Positions 1 to 11,534 of a DNA stretch of 64,000 nt are shown here, piece after piece; positions within the stretch are counted from its first letter, which is position 1; every line of letters begins with the position of its first letter. The notes below the pieces were generated by a model, which ran no database searches, was not told where the DNA came from, and saw only the letters and a program-made list of their open reading frames with translations. The translations under genes were made by a program, and so were the position numbers. Location of the stretch: contig LSRX01000753.1 of the NCBI GenBank assembly GCA_001939145.1, positions 189,114 to 253,113 of the forward strand, read 5' to 3'. The stretch comes from Symbiodinium microadriaticum (Eukaryota; Sar; Dinophyceae; Suessiales; Symbiodiniaceae).

Positions 1-1338
1 GACTCACCGGAGACGACCAGAACCCTAAACGACTCAATGACTTGTGGCAGTGTGATGTGGAATAGGTCCTTCACGAACCTCGAAGCGCTCCGAGGTCAGG
101 CTACTGTCCCTCTCGAGTTGGACAAAGCAACCGAGGTGGTGGCTTTTCTTATTGCAGCAGCTGGACGGTTGATGCCTAGCTATGCGCCGGCACGATGCCC
201 TGCCCCATGAAAAATGCGTTGAAGGGTCGGGCATCTAAATAAGTGTCTTCTCAGCGGCTCCAGGGACCGTACTTGGATTGGGAGTGCACCTTGAACCGGG
301 GCACAGAAGGGAAGAGCAAACGATCAGAGTTCCAGTTTTGAATTGACCTTGCCTGTTCCCAGCTTCCGGAATCCCAGGCCACTTGAGTTTTGGGCGATAG
401 GGCACACATATCGGAGCCAATACCTGAGCAGCGCTTCCTCCGTCTTTCGCAGGGTGCTGGAATAAGACTTGCCGTACCCCAGTACCCCCCATAAGTCGAG
501 AGGCAGACCCAGGTTTAAGCAGGTTGCCTCGTTTGTACATAGTTGGGCTGAAAGATCGAGCAAGAAGATTCGGTTTCTCCCGCAATCTGCCCTGAACTGC
601 AAAGTTGCAGGTGTCCATCCTGCCCGAGATCCGCAACGATGCTGGAGACGGCGTTGCCTTCGTTGGACTCAAATCTCATGCACCCATGGAGGCGAGTCCT
701 GAAGTCTGCTTGCGCGAGCCGTTTGCAAGCTGAGTACGGCAGTGGCAGTGAGGCCAACGTACCAGATGTCAGTCGCACAGCCGACCGTTGCTGCCACTTC
801 CAGCTCGAGGTCCTAGGGTCGTCCTGGGTCGCACTTCTATGACTGCTCTGAGGTTGGTGGAGCAGTCGCCGTGGCTGTGACGCCGTGCCCTCAGAAGACA
901 CAAGGTAACCCAGCAACACTGCTGCTGCTGCGGAAGTGCGCGGAGAGCCTGCTAGGCCACTCCATCCCTGCTGCCTCAGAACGGAAACGGTGGCACTTCC
1001 GGAGGCTTTCCCATTTTATCCCAAGTCCTCGGATAGCGGTTTCGGCAAGCTGCGGTTTGCACCAGGCGATGCGAGGCGTTCCCAGCTGCCTGGTCAGCCT
1101 GCTGCCAGCGATGATGCCCCTTGGCAGCAGAGCATCGAGCTCGATTCCGGCTGTGCCAGAGGACCTCCCGCCCCGCTTCTCCCAAGGCTGTTTAACCACA
1201 CAGAGAAGCTGGAGGCCATGCGCCGGCATTTGTCAGTCGAGCCCCGGAGCAACAACTACGCTGCTCGTGTGTACTCTTTAGGCTCAAGAGAAGGAGGAGT
1301 AGCCGTTCTTTGTCCGGCCTGGCCCATGCCGGAGTGCC
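1..1338. other. Stretch without a supportable gene
   Basis: Several overlapping open frames of 60-160 codons exist on both strands here, but none shows a recognisable domain, a consistent AG|G exon structure or a clear codon bias, so I call no gene. A single telomere-like motif (ccctaaac) lies near position 24-31. The right end holds the probable spliced-leader relic described separately and the 5' flank of the ankyrin gene. Confidence 0.5.
1276..1288 (+). other. Probable relic of the dinoflagellate spliced leader
   Basis: The 13 bases ctttaggctcaag match the 3' end of the dinoflagellate spliced leader (ATTTTGGCTCAAG) at 11 of 13 positions, including the last eight. They lie about 50 bases upstream of the ankyrin start at 1339, in the same orientation. 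Relic leaders left by re-integration of trans-spliced mRNAs are known upstream of dinoflagellate genes. The match is short and could be chance. Confidence 0.35.
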
Positions 1339-1787
1339 ATGGTGGGAGTGTCCGTCTTCGCAGTGTTGCTGTTGCAGCGGGTTGCTGCAGACATTCATGC
1401 AGCGGTCCGTTCGAATGATCCGACGAAGATCCAGGAAGCCCTGGCATCTGGAGAAGACATAAACTTACTCGGCCCAGGAGGTCAAAGTCCATTAATGCAC
1501 GCGGTGCTGACTGGCAATGAGAAAGCCGTCAAGTTTTTGCTGGAGCAGCGTGCCGATACCTCCGTCCCTGAAAAAGATGGATACACTCCCATGCATGGGG
1601 CAGGTTTCCAGGGAAGGGCAGAGATTGCGAAGATCTTGATTGCCCATGGTCTTGACCCCAGCGAGAGGCACAAAGATGGCTTCACTCCAATGCACAGAGC
1701 ATGCTGGGGCACAGAACAGCGCCATGCCGATACAGTGAGGGTCTTTCTAAAAGCGGGTGTACCTTTCGATGAAGCCGCGAGCGACGG
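1339..1787 (+). CDS. Secreted or membrane-targeted ankyrin-repeat protein, first coding exon
   Basis: The ATG at 1339 opens a frame that begins with a short hydrophobic leader ending in VAADI, a good signal peptide. It is followed by about four ankyrin repeats, each with the TPMH/SPLMHA and helix-turn pattern (GGQSPLMHAV, DGYTPMHGAG, DGFTPMHRAC, then TVRVFLKAGVPFDEAASDG). Ankyrin repeats bind proteins; no partner is suggested here. The frame stays open to 1818, but the family normally continues after ASDG with another repeat, and a GC donor sits exactly there at 1788-1789. I therefore end the exon at 1787. The continuation was not found with confidence. The ankyrin identification is firm; the leader and the exon end are inference. 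Confidence 0.75.
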
Positions 1788-1994
1788 GCTGGGGCCCCAG
1801 TTGAAGTTCAGAAGTTAGATGAGTTAGATCAGCTAGGTGCGTTTTTTGCTGCAAAGCTAAAGTCGGTTACCAGCACTCCTTCCCTGTCAGAGGCAGACGC
1901 CGTTGGACATGGCTCAAAGAAATCCCGCAACTCTGAAGCTGCTGCGAAAGAGGGCGGACAAGGCAAGCAAGAACGAGAAGGTGCCCCGGACTGA
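1773..1994 (+). other. Open frame with a charged Lys/Glu/Ala-rich tail overlapping the ankyrin exon end
   Basis: A different plus-strand frame runs open from about 1773 to a stop at 1992-1994. It reads as an amphipathic, charged sequence (QKLDELDQLGAFFAAKLK, then Ser/Lys/Glu/Gly-rich). It could be the true C-terminal part of the ankyrin protein reached by a splice or a one-base frameshift near 1780, or it may be chance. No domain is recognisable. Confidence 0.3.
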
Positions 1995-3141
1995 TCCATG
2001 GTGCGAAGGTCCTTGATTAGACTGAGACCGAGCGATCGAGCGATACCCCTCAGCTAAGGAGCTCTGAGCGCAGCATTCGCTACCGCGCCGCAGCAGAAGA
2101 AAAATTGAAGAAAGGACGTGATCCGGGTGCCTTTAGTGCCCTCGAAGAGCTGTGGGTCTTCTGCTTTGTGCCTTGGGGCTTTCGGCACAGGTTGGCTTCA
2201 AGCAATGCGGATGTCCCTCAGAGACAGCGGCCTGGGACTCATATCGCACTCGGAGTGCTTTGGCGAAGCAGCGAAGGGGAACTACAGTACTAACGAAGTG
2301 GTCTTCTGGCAGTCTAATGTTTTCCTATGTCTCAGCGTTTTGGCAGAGGTTTGGGTCTCGGCCGGCACCAGTCGGGCACTCTGGTGGACCAGCCTCAGCG
2401 ACCAGCTCCTTCAGGCTTTCGGGATTGTTTTTGTCCAAGGGGAGTTTTTGCTTTTAAAGTCCTGGCCGGCAAATGTCGGGAGGTGGCTGTGAAGCACCAG
2501 GGCTCTCGGACCTCTTGGCCCGGAACCTTCTTCTGTCAGGCACCTGCGTTTGTATGCCCGCCCCCGCTGGCAGGTGCCAGCCCTTTGAGCTGAAGGAGTC
2601 CAGAATAGGCACCTTGCCTTAATGCTGGGACCACTCACTCCGAAGTCCCCGCTCGCCCTGTCGATAAGGTGCTTACCCCGTCGCCTTGAAAGCACAGGCA
2701 CAGCCGGCCCCCCAGTTGTGTTCAAGAGTGCATGGGGTCCGCAAAGGGCACGGGTACCTCCCTGACCTACTGATGCCGTCGTCGTTGAAGGTTAGAAGTC
2801 TTGCCAGTTGCAGAAGCAGGTCTCGCTTCCTGCTTTGCGTGTGCATCGACTTCGATGCTGCAAGCTGGGCTGCCGGGCAGCTCAACTCTTGCGTCTAAGT
2901 TTGCTGGTATCGTTGGAAAGATAATCACCTTGGCAAGCCGCGAGTGCTCCGACTCCTCATGTCATGCCGTGCGGAATGCTGCAATGTAGTCGGGTGATTT
3001 CGGCCTGGACACCGTGTTCCGATTGCCTGCTTCAGCCCCTGCCTGTGATGGCTGATAGGCGCCACTGCAACAGATGGTCAGCTCCGTCGTGGGTAGCGAC
3101 AGACAGTCAGAGGGCAGCACTGTCTGGCTGCACATTTTCAC
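1995..3141. other. Intergenic or intronic stretch
   Basis: I see no domain-bearing frame here. Short overlapping frames at 2105-2593 on the plus strand and 2411-2885 on the minus strand look like chance frames in sequence of about 55 % GC. This stretch would hold the 3' end of the ankyrin gene and the 5' region of the PPR gene. Confidence 0.45.
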
Positions 3142-5889
3142 TTGCGTCCGATGACGTCAGAAGCAAGCTTGGTTTTCCCTGTCTTGCGAAACCAGGCAGC
3201 TTCGAAAGAAGGTGCCCGAAGGTCAGCCGTAAGCTTGAAGAGAGACCCGATATTGGATCCTTGGCATCTAACCTCGGCGATCGGTGCACTTTCCGCGCAA
3301 AGTCTTTGGCGTGATGCTGTCCTCCTCCTTTGCCATAGCCGGAGATCCAGACTCCATGCAAGCACGATTTGTTGTAACGCTGCAATGGCAGCTTGCCAAA
3401 AGGGATTGGCATGGTCCGTGGCCTTGTCACTATTGGTTCTGATGTGCACAGACGGCACACGGCCGGATACCATCAGTCTCAACACCTGTATCGGATCAAG
3501 CAAGAAAGGCTTTTGGAGGACAGGGCTGGCACTTCTGAAACCAGCTTCTTGCTCCACGTTGAAGCTGGATTGCTTCACGTTAACCAGCCTGCTGTCAGGG
3601 TGTAGGAGCAACTGGCGCCTTTCGAGAATCATGTTTGCCGATTTATGTTTAGCAAAGGGAGTGCAGCCAACAACACAGGTATGTAACGCGCACTTGACCG
3701 CCACCTCGAAGCAACCGTGGGCTCTTTCATTGCATTCCGTGGCAGAGACATCCCAGACAACTGACCGTGTGACCTTCAAGCTCGTTGCTGGCAGCCTTGT
3801 TCAGAGCGGGATTTGGGAGGAATGCGCCGCGCTTCTTCAGTTCCTGCGGTCGTGGAGATGTAGTGAACAGGCCATGCCCTTGACTTCTCTCGTCAGTGCA
3901 TTCGGGCGAGAGGTGCTTTGGAGCCGAGCCGTTTACATCATGTCTAGCTTGGAGAAAGACCTGGGAGCTTGCTCTGCGGCCGTAAGTGCTTGTGAGAAGG
4001 CGTCCATTTGGAAACAAGCCTTGGGGCTTTCAGGCCTTCTTGCTGAGTCTGGCCTCAGGAGTGATATAGTGTGTTGGAATGTAAACCTGAGTGGCTTGGC
4101 AAGCGCGAGCAAGTGGACAGAGGCATTGGGGACCTTCCGTGCGGCAGCCAAGTCCAGTCTCAAACCAGACCTTGCAACTTTTGGTGCGACTGTGGAAGCA
4201 GCAGCGACAGGGGGTCAGTGGGCCGTGCTTCTGGTCTTGCTTTCCTGGTGCAGCCGAAAAATCGATGCAGCAGCCTGCAGCACCGCACTGCGCGGCTTAG
4301 CCGGTAGCCCTTGGAGAGCCGGGACTTTGGTTCTGGAAGCCGCTCTACGCGACGCTTTGCGGCCAGATTTGGGAAATTATGCATCCCTTCTCAGCGCCTT
4401 GCCGCCACAAGCCTGGCAGAAGGGCGTGCAGGCACTTCCGCAGCTTACACTGAACACCTTGCAGGCCCTGCATTCCCCTTCTTATTTGTCATTGTCTGCT
4501 GCGCTGTTTCAAAGGTTAGGTGAATGCCAGATTTGGAGCAGGGCCTTGGTGCTGTTCTCATTCTTGCAGAGGTACGAAATGCTGAGCCCTTCAGTTTTGG
4601 CCAATGCCATGGCATCCTTGCAGGCGGCAGGCCGACGGAAACAGGCTTTGGATCTGTGCAGACGGGCACAGAAGGATACGGTCCAGCTGGACACTGCGTC
4701 ACTGTCTGTTGTCCTATCCCTTTGTGATCGAGCAGATTTCTGGCAAAGCTCCCTGCATTTTCTGTCTGACTGGACTGGGCAGCTGGAGGGCATCACCTTG
4801 GGTGCAGCCGTGGGCTCATGTTCCAAAGGTCACCAGTGGTCATTTTGTGCTTCTCTCTTGAAGAGTTTACAAAGACAGGCATGCGGGAGCCAAAAAACGT
4901 CTCTTGTCGCCATAAATTCCCTCATTGATGCTGCAGCAAAATCTTCGGACTGGCGCGTGGCTCTTTACAACCTGGTGCACGTTGCGCACGATGGCCTCCA
5001 GCCCGACCTCACTTCCCTCAACTCTGCGCTCCCAGGCTTTCGCACACAGGATTGGGCGCGTGCCATTACCGTTACATCAATGCTCCTGCAGCATCAGCAG
5101 CCAGACGCCATCACGGCAATGGCGCTGCTTGCTATGCTTGAAGAGGCTTCGTGTTGGACCCGGGCTGCTGCGCTCCTGGATGAGCTATGCAGCAAAGCTG
5201 CTATGCTCGAATCCCGAAGCCAGGCGATGGCTTGCATGGACTGCCTGCTTCGCACAGACAAGCTGCACGTCAAGGTGTCCCAGATGTTGTACCGACTGGT
5301 GCTGGCACCTGCAATACCCATACTTTCTGCCATGCACAGGTCCAGACTCGACGAGTCTCCAGCAGAGTTGCAAGTGTACAGTTTCGGCGCCCACTTTACT
5401 GATGCCGCATTGTCACAACTTAGCCTGACCGCCACATCTGCCTTTTGGCTGCCTATGGTTCGGCGGGAGACACGAAGAGTCAGTCAGCCGCGACGGACAA
5501 CCCAAACCCAGCAAGTGGCCTCCGCCCGCCTGGTGACAGCATCGGCGGCACATTCGATTTGTCCGCAGACAGTCCGCCAGCGCAGTCTGGGACACCGCGG
5601 AGAGGGTGTCGAGAATGCTCTTCACGCAAGGTTGATCCCAGTTTTCGTCGAGCACGATCGAAGCCTTCATGCAGAGCGGCATGCGCTTTTGGCAATCCTC
5701 TTCGATTTACGTTTTCGCTGGTCAGAAAAGAGGTCACTCTTTGCTGCGTGTCCTGCCTTGGACGGTTTCCTCGTAGTCCTCCATGTAGAGGCGTGGCCTC
5801 TGAAAGCTGCAGAGGTCACAATCAAAGACAACAGCTTCTGTCACATGCTTGTTAACAAGCATCCTGACGCACGCGCCCCAGCTTGGTAA
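3142..5889 (+). CDS. Pentatricopeptide-repeat protein with deaminase-like C-terminal relic
   Basis: This is a single uninterrupted frame of 915 codons, very long for this intron-rich window. From about residue 40 to 740 it is built of repeated helix pairs of about 35 residues. Typical repeat starts are DTISLNTCI, DRVTFKLVAG, DIVCWNVNLSGLA, DLATFGATVEAA and DLTSLNSALPG, with a helix such as WRTGLALL or WTEALGTF between them; this is the PPR pattern. PPR proteins bind organelle RNA in plastids or mitochondria and act in its processing or editing. The C-terminus carries HDRSLHAERHALL (His843, Glu845). This resembles the HAE zinc site of the deaminase-like tail found on many dinoflagellate PPR proteins. 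The partner Cys-x-x-Cys motif is only visible in another frame (5742-5756). The ATG at 3142 is the first in frame; an upstream targeting exon may be missing. Confidence 0.85.
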   Translation: MRPMTSEASLVFPVLRNQAASKEGARRSAVSLKRDPILDPWHLTSAIGALSAQSLWRDAVLLLCHSRRSRLHASTICCNAAMAACQKGLAWSVALSLLVLMCTDGTRPDTISLNTCIGSSKKGFWRTGLALLKPASCSTLKLDCFTLTSLLSGCRSNWRLSRIMFADLCLAKGVQPTTQVCNAHLTATSKQPWALSLHSVAETSQTTDRVTFKLVAGSLVQSGIWEECAALLQFLRSWRCSEQAMPLTSLVSAFGREVLWSRAVYIMSSLEKDLGACSAAVSACEKASIWKQALGLSGLLAESGLRSDIVCWNVNLSGLASASKWTEALGTFRAAAKSSLKPDLATFGATVEAAATGGQWAVLLVLLSWCSRKIDAAACSTALRGLAGSPWRAGTLVLEAALRDALRPDLGNYASLLSALPPQAWQKGVQALPQLTLNTLQALHSPSYLSLSAALFQRLGECQIWSRALVLFSFLQRYEMLSPSVLANAMASLQAAGRRKQALDLCRRAQKDTVQLDTASLSVVLSLCDRADFWQSSLHFLSDWTGQLEGITLGAAVGSCSKGHQWSFCASLLKSLQRQACGSQKTSLVAINSLIDAAAKSSDWRVALYNLVHVAHDGLQPDLTSLNSALPGFRTQDWARAITVTSMLLQHQQPDAITAMALLAMLEEASCWTRAAALLDELCSKAAMLESRSQAMACMDCLLRTDKLHVKVSQMLYRLVLAPAIPILSAMHRSRLDESPAELQVYSFGAHFTDAALSQLSLTATSAFWLPMVRRETRRVSQPRRTTQTQQVASARLVTASAAHSICPQTVRQRSLGHRGEGVENALHARLIPVFVEHDRSLHAERHALLAILFDLRFRWSEKRSLFAACPALDGFLVVLHVEAWPLKAAEVTIKDNSFCHMLVNKHPDARAPAW

Positions 5890-8070
5890 GATCAGCCGCT
5901 GGCATCAGTTGTCATGTTTTGCTGAAACCCCACTTTGAGGTTCTGCTGCATGCCAGCATGGAAGGAGTTGGCGAGGCCTGTGCACAAGTGCCGATCCATG
6001 GCTCTTTGAAGCACTTGGCCCATCTAGATGTTACCGATCAGTGCATTCAGGGGCACACCTTACAACGACTTGGGAAGAACCACCGGAAGACACTACTAGT
6101 AACTGACTGTCTGCAGGACCCAGCATACGCCTTCAGTGTGGCGGACTTCTGAGAAGTGTGAAGTGTACAGCCTGGGTGCCTTTTCCACTCTTTTGTGGCA
6201 CCTCTGAGGCCTTCGGGGAGCAACTGCCTATCGGGGGCAGAGGCCGCTAGAGAACGCTTCTTACTAGTGCTTGAGTCAGGGGCAGCACTCTCAGAGACAG
6301 TGCGGAGTTCAGCACGGCAGGACCACCAGCGGGAAATGTCCCACGGCCGAGGGCTTTGATCCCATGCTGAGATTTCTACTGGCTCGGTCAATGCTTACCT
6401 GTCTGTTGCCTTGCGAAGGCTCCGCCTGGCAGTGCAGCGTGCATCAGATGCTGGTGAACGCGCGAGGGCCCCAGTCCTTGTCGGTACTCAGATGTAGCGT
6501 GTAATAAGACTCTGCCAGCTCAGGCGACAGTGCTGGTCGATCTGAATCGCAGTGGCGTGCGCAAAGTGCCACGCTGGCCCCATCCCGAAGTGTCGCTGTT
6601 CCGCTTCCTTGGTGCAGTTAGCAGAACAGTCAGAAACAGATCAGGTCTGGCAGTGCTTCTGGCGTGGACATCTCGGGTGACCTTCGACCTCGTCAGAAGA
6701 ATTTGTCAATACTGACTCCGAGGCACATTCTGCACATGCTCAAGCTCAAAAGAGGACTAAGCCACCAACAAGCATCACATTAAATCACGTGCGACCCAAC
6801 GCTCGGATCTCTCTGTTTTTCCGAACAGGACAAAATCCACCCTCCGTGCCTAGGCCTCAGGCCTCGAGTCGGTTCAGCTCCCCATCGAAGCTGCAACCGG
6901 GAAATTCATGTGAAGCTGGACAAGGTGAACGCCACCGTGGTCGTTGCCATACATGATCGTGTGGCTGTGGTGGGTCTCGACGTTGATTTGAAGTTGTGCG
7001 AAGCAAGCTTCAATTTCAAGTTTCCAGCCGGCATGCATCCAGCCAGGTCACCGTCATGCCTGACAAGCCGGCTGCTTTCGCCTTGGCCTAAGAACCCACT
7101 AGATTCTAGTTGACCTTCGGTTTGCCAGCTTCCTGCAGGCCCCGGTGCCACGACAGGTCGAGGCGCATTGAACTCATCCAGACCCGGGAGCCTCCCTTAG
7201 AATCCCACTTATCACAGGACAGTGGTGGAGAAGAAGTGGAGAGCGAAGATGCAACCCTCCTCAGGACGTCCATGTGCTCAGACCGCCTCCAAAAAATCAG
7301 CACGGCACCGGCCGTGAGGGTCCCTTGCACATGCCTCAGGTTTACGGGTGAGCTGAAGATCGACACGCTTCGTGCCTGATGCTTTGATGTTCCATCCCTT
7401 CGTGTAGATGCAGTCAACGACGGTGCGCAATTCAATCTTAGAGGGCGCGGTGACAGCTAGCAGCTACACGCATGTGTCAGTTTCCGGCTTCATTAGCATC
7501 TCAGGTGGGTCTGGTGGTGGAAGGCGGGTGTGACTTCCAGCTCAACCATGAATCTTCTTAACTAACCGCCCTTTTCTTCATGCAGCGCCAGAAGCCGTAA
7601 GTCGCCGTAAGTTTGTGCCTTGTGCCTCATGCCAAAGCACCGCTAAACGAAGGCTGCAGGTATTGTCGGCCTGCATATGCAAGGGTCCTACGATGCATGG
7701 CCCCATCTGCTCTTGTACTGAGTGCTTTCCAGGACCCTCCGCAAGCCTGTCGCCTTCATCCGTCGTGGCCTCTTTTCACCGACGGCTCTCTCCAAACATA
7801 CTCTCCACATGATCTCAGGTTTGGGGCACCGCAGCTGCCCTTGCCCGCAGCTCAGCGTGCTTCGGAGTCGCGGAAGGGGGCACGGCTGACAAGCAAGTGT
7901 ACTTCCAAAGGCTTCATCCGAGCCGCGACGGCGAAATGAGGCGGTCTCCGAAAGATGCTGTTTGTTTGCTTCCGCTTGTTGGTGCCTCCGCTGTGACTTC
8001 AAGTTGTCCCCGCTGCTCTTTTGGCTTTGCAGGCACTGCATCATGAATTTTCGCATGGAGCCAACCTACC
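5890..8070. other. Stretch between the PPR and RRP15 genes
   Basis: No gene is recognised. A short plus-strand frame at 5883-6152 has plausible composition. Another, at 6910-7113, begins with alternating hydrophobic residues (NATVVVAIHDRVAVVGLDV) that could be a beta-rich exon, but neither matches a family I know. The end of the stretch (about 8020-8033) has a pyrimidine-rich run and AG that could be the acceptor of an intron in the RRP15 leader. Confidence 0.4.
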
Positions 8071-8643
8071 ATGCACAGGATTGGGCGCCTGAAGAAGAAG
8101 CAGGCGAAGTCGAAGCCTCGCAGAGAAGGTGCCAGCAAGGCCGAGAAGCCGGTCCCTGAAAGCGTAGATGCCCCGCCGACGGGGAAAATCGAGGAAGCCG
8201 GTTGGAAGGGCTTTTGCACAGCCTTTGCCAACATCCTGGGCAGGGAGCTGGAGTCCAGCTCGCCGGTGCTAGCAGAAACTGAAATAGAGAAGAAGCTGAA
8301 AGCTAGCAAGGACGAGTCCAAAGCCAAACGGCTTCAATCCGCAGAGAATCGGACGGAGAAGGACAAAGGTCATTCCTTGCCGGACATCACACAGAAGAAC
8401 TTCGAAGCGCAGCTTCGTAAGTTTGCCACCCAAGGTGTTGTCCGCTTGTTCAATGCTGTGCGAGACTACCAAGCACATGCAACTGATGACAAAGCCGAGA
8501 AATACGAGGTGAACAGAGTTCCCCTTCACCAACGAGCAAAGATGATCGTTGAAAGAAAGAAGGAGACATTTGCAAAATCCTTGAGCAAGGTCAAAAAGCC
8601 AAGGGCGAGTGATGTCAAGGCCCGTCCGGAGACAGTTCGATGA
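8071..8643 (+). CDS. RRP15: RRP15-like ribosomal RNA-processing protein
   Basis: This frame of 190 codons starts with a basic tail (MHRIGRLKKKQAKSKPRRE). It then carries the RRP15 signature. WKGFCTAFANILGREL at about residues 49-64 corresponds to the family's W-x-x-A-x-x-KILG segment. A Lys/Glu-rich helix follows, then LPDITQKNFEAQLRKFATQG and VVRLFNAVRDYQ (about 107-140), the most conserved block of the family (ATRGVVRLFNAV in other eukaryotes). RRP15 is a nucleolar factor of the pre-60S particle needed for maturation of the large-subunit rRNAs. The length is near the family minimum. The C-terminus is again basic and looks complete at the TGA. The gene appears intronless within the coding part. 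Confidence 0.85.
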   Translation: MHRIGRLKKKQAKSKPRREGASKAEKPVPESVDAPPTGKIEEAGWKGFCTAFANILGRELESSSPVLAETEIEKKLKASKDESKAKRLQSAENRTEKDKGHSLPDITQKNFEAQLRKFATQGVVRLFNAVRDYQAHATDDKAEKYEVNRVPLHQRAKMIVERKKETFAKSLSKVKKPRASDVKARPETVR

Positions 8644-11452
8644 GTAGAACTTATGCATGCTCAACTGTTACAGGTGAGGTTCAGTTTGCATGGAAGCTTG
8701 CGTAGACGGAGGCGTTTGCGTAGTTTGCCTAAACTACGCCCATTCGACCATGTAGGTACTCAGGGTGCATCACAGCATATCACAGCATTCGCTCTCCTTT
8801 GGCACTAGCTGCCAGTTGCGAGGAGATGCAGAGCTTGAGTTGGTCGGTTTATCTGTGACAGGCGAAGCGAAAAGAACGTCGCGAAGCCTCTTCCAAGGCT
8901 ATGAGTCTCGCAGCCGACAACATGTTGGATGAGTTTGGATAGGCGCTCCCTAGTGCGTAGGTGCCACGTCTGTGCAGCGAGACACAGCGTGCAGCCTTCT
9001 CTTTTCTGGATCGTCCATTGGGCGTGCCGGTGGAGAATAAAATGCGCTTCTGCTGTCAACCACGCGCCATGCAATTGAACCCGTGTTACTACAAGGATCA
9101 CATGCAGTTTCACACAGTGCGGGCGATGGCAGGTCTTCACGATAAACTTGCGGGGTGTGGTTGTCAGTGTGGCCCAGACGCCAGCCTCTCAAGTTGAACT
9201 CACGTGCATGCAATCCTTTGCGCTGGATGTTCTTCCAGGCCTGACAGATGCCGCGATGTGGATTTTCAGATCTGGGACATTCAGGCCGGACATGAGGCAC
9301 AAACACGAACCTTGCCGGCTACCTTGCAGCTGCCTTACCCTCCCACAGCCGACGATCCATTGGCAGTGATTGCTTTGTTCGTGCAGTTGAAGGTGGACAT
9401 GCAGCATCCGAGAAAAGATGTCGTCTTGAAAAGCACCTCGCAGCCTGCACTTCGCACGCCATGAATCTCAGTCGGGTACGGTTTACGTGTGTGGCAGTCT
9501 TTTGCTGTCAGTCTCGTGACGCAAGGTTCTCTCGAAGAGATGATGTGCTCGAAATGGACGTGCATTTGCGCGAGGTGGGGTTGCGAGACACTTCGATTAG
9601 GGACATGCTTCGTGCTGTCTTTGCGTGTCAAGGGCGTCATGCATGCTTTGAGAGGTGAAGCTCGCATTCGGGCACCTGGAGGTGTGTTCCTTGGATCCCA
9701 AGCCCCGTGGATGCCGTGAAACATGTGCTTCAGCTGTCACGACATCTCCGTTCCCAGGTCTCTGTGATGGGTGCACTGATGGATCAAGTGCGTCTCCTCA
9801 GGTGCAGAAGGAAGTAGACCCTGGCCAAAACTTTTGTTCCAACGGTGTGCTATTACAGCAGGCGAAACCTGACAGTGGGAATCGGTGGCCTCACGTTCGA
9901 CCAGGTCCTGATCAGGGCGAAGGCTGAGTAGTTTAGCATGCGGGCTACATGGAGTCTAGCCCTTTTCGGGCAGGGCGCGCTGCATTTGAGCAATCCGCAA
10001 CCTCCGGATGCTTCGTCGAAGCTTGTGGTTAACAAGCTCGCCCTGCGCCTGGATGTCCTGCATGCTGTTCACAACCGGGCGACTAGATTTGTTCATCATC
10101 GTCTCAGGTTGTTGGAGATGCAAGGGTGGATGTTTGGTGCCAGCGACGGACCTAGTCCCGCAAGGACATGTGGAGCATCACCAAGTATGCTGGAAAGCCA
10201 TTCTGTATGCCATTCGAGGCTGCACCTACCTGATGCGCATTATCTCCCAAAGTCGCTTCGTGACACCATTCAGGCAGAGCGAGGGGCTTGGATGGCCTCA
10301 GAGTCAAGACTTGCCCGGTCCGCGGCTCCAGGTGGTGAGCTTGGGAACTACCCGTCTAGACATCAAGGGTGCGCAGGCGGAAAGCTCGGACAGGATGCTT
10401 CCCGGAAAGCAATGCATGTCGCCTGGACTCAGGTCAAGCTCCCACAGCAGGTACTCTTTAGCGAAAAGAACCCCGCGGAGGGAAACTTCGGCATTGTAGC
10501 GTCCAAAGCACCATACTCAGCCTTTCTTAGTGGTGCAAACCCTAGAAGAACGGCAGCACCAAGTCAAGAGGTTTGGCTGCAGTATCTTCCGCTGGTCAAA
10601 GCTTGCTGGCGGTCATTGCCCTGACCTCGGTGCGGAATCAGAGAGGGTCGCAGCACCAATTTGCACCATTCTGCATCTATCATTTATCATCATTGATCAA
10701 TGCTTCGACACGGTAATTGTATGCCTGTCCGAGGCTTCAGCATTCCAACATTTTCTTGGGCGGCCTTTTAAGCCGACACACTTGGAACCCCAGGCAGAGG
10801 CCGCCATGGGGTCAATTTAGTGACATTTGATAATGCGACGCTCGAAACCTGCAAGTGGAGGCGTGAGTGGCGCTTGTCGCCGCCTCTTTGTCGCATAGGC
10901 TCGGCTGCAAAATGGGGTCCCAGGCGTCTGTCTTTACGCAAGTCTTATCGAAGCCTGCCCAAGGCCCTTCAGGCGAGCTTCGCCTGACGGAGACCGGATA
11001 GGGTGCTGCCTGCCTGATGACTGTGCCAACGCTTGGGTGTGTGTGCATGGGCTTTGTTTCGGAATCTCGGCTCGAATGGCGAGCCAATGAGATGAGAGCT
11101 GCCTTGGGGAGGATTCATCCTTCAAGCCTGTGCCGAGCACCAACACTTTTGCCTGCTGTGAGGGCTGGCAGTGCGTCTGCGCTGCATGAAGCGATGATTC
11201 CTGGTTTGCTTTGCCATGATTTGCTTTTATTCCACCGAAAACACTCGGAGGTGGGCTTTGCAACTATGGGGACGGCTACGAAACTCCCGAGTTTCGAGCT
11301 GCATGAGGCGGCATTTCTCCACAGATCTTTGGAAACTGCGTGGGACACGACCACGGCGGAGGCACATGCGAAGCATCCTGGCCCCTTCAGGAATATTGAA
11401 TTGATTTGCAATTTCCACCATTGTTTGTGGGATTTTGTTTTGCGCTGTGGGA
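8644..11452. other. Stretch without a supportable gene
   Basis: The longest plus-strand frame (9938-10624, 228 codons) overlaps a second frame of 163 codons (10008-10499) and neither has domain character, so I do not call them. There are scattered AG|G acceptor-like sites but no homologous exon. A part of this region could be introns of an unrecognised gene. Confidence 0.4.
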
Positions 11453-11534
11453 TGTGTGTACGTGTGTGTGTGTGTGTGTGTGCGTGTGCGTGTGTCTGTG
11501 TGTGTGTGTGTGTGTGTTTTTGTTTTTTTTTTCA
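11453..11534. repeat. (GT)n microsatellite followed by poly-T and G runs
   Basis: About 60 bases of TG repeats with a few CG and CTG interruptions lead into a T run at about 11517-11532 and then two G runs. This is a simple-sequence tract; the 262-codon frame running through it is not a credible gene. Confidence 0.9.

Noticed and set aside
3138..3779. Minus-strand frame of 213 codons under the PPR gene
   Set aside because: It is the complement of the PPR coding sequence and has no domain.
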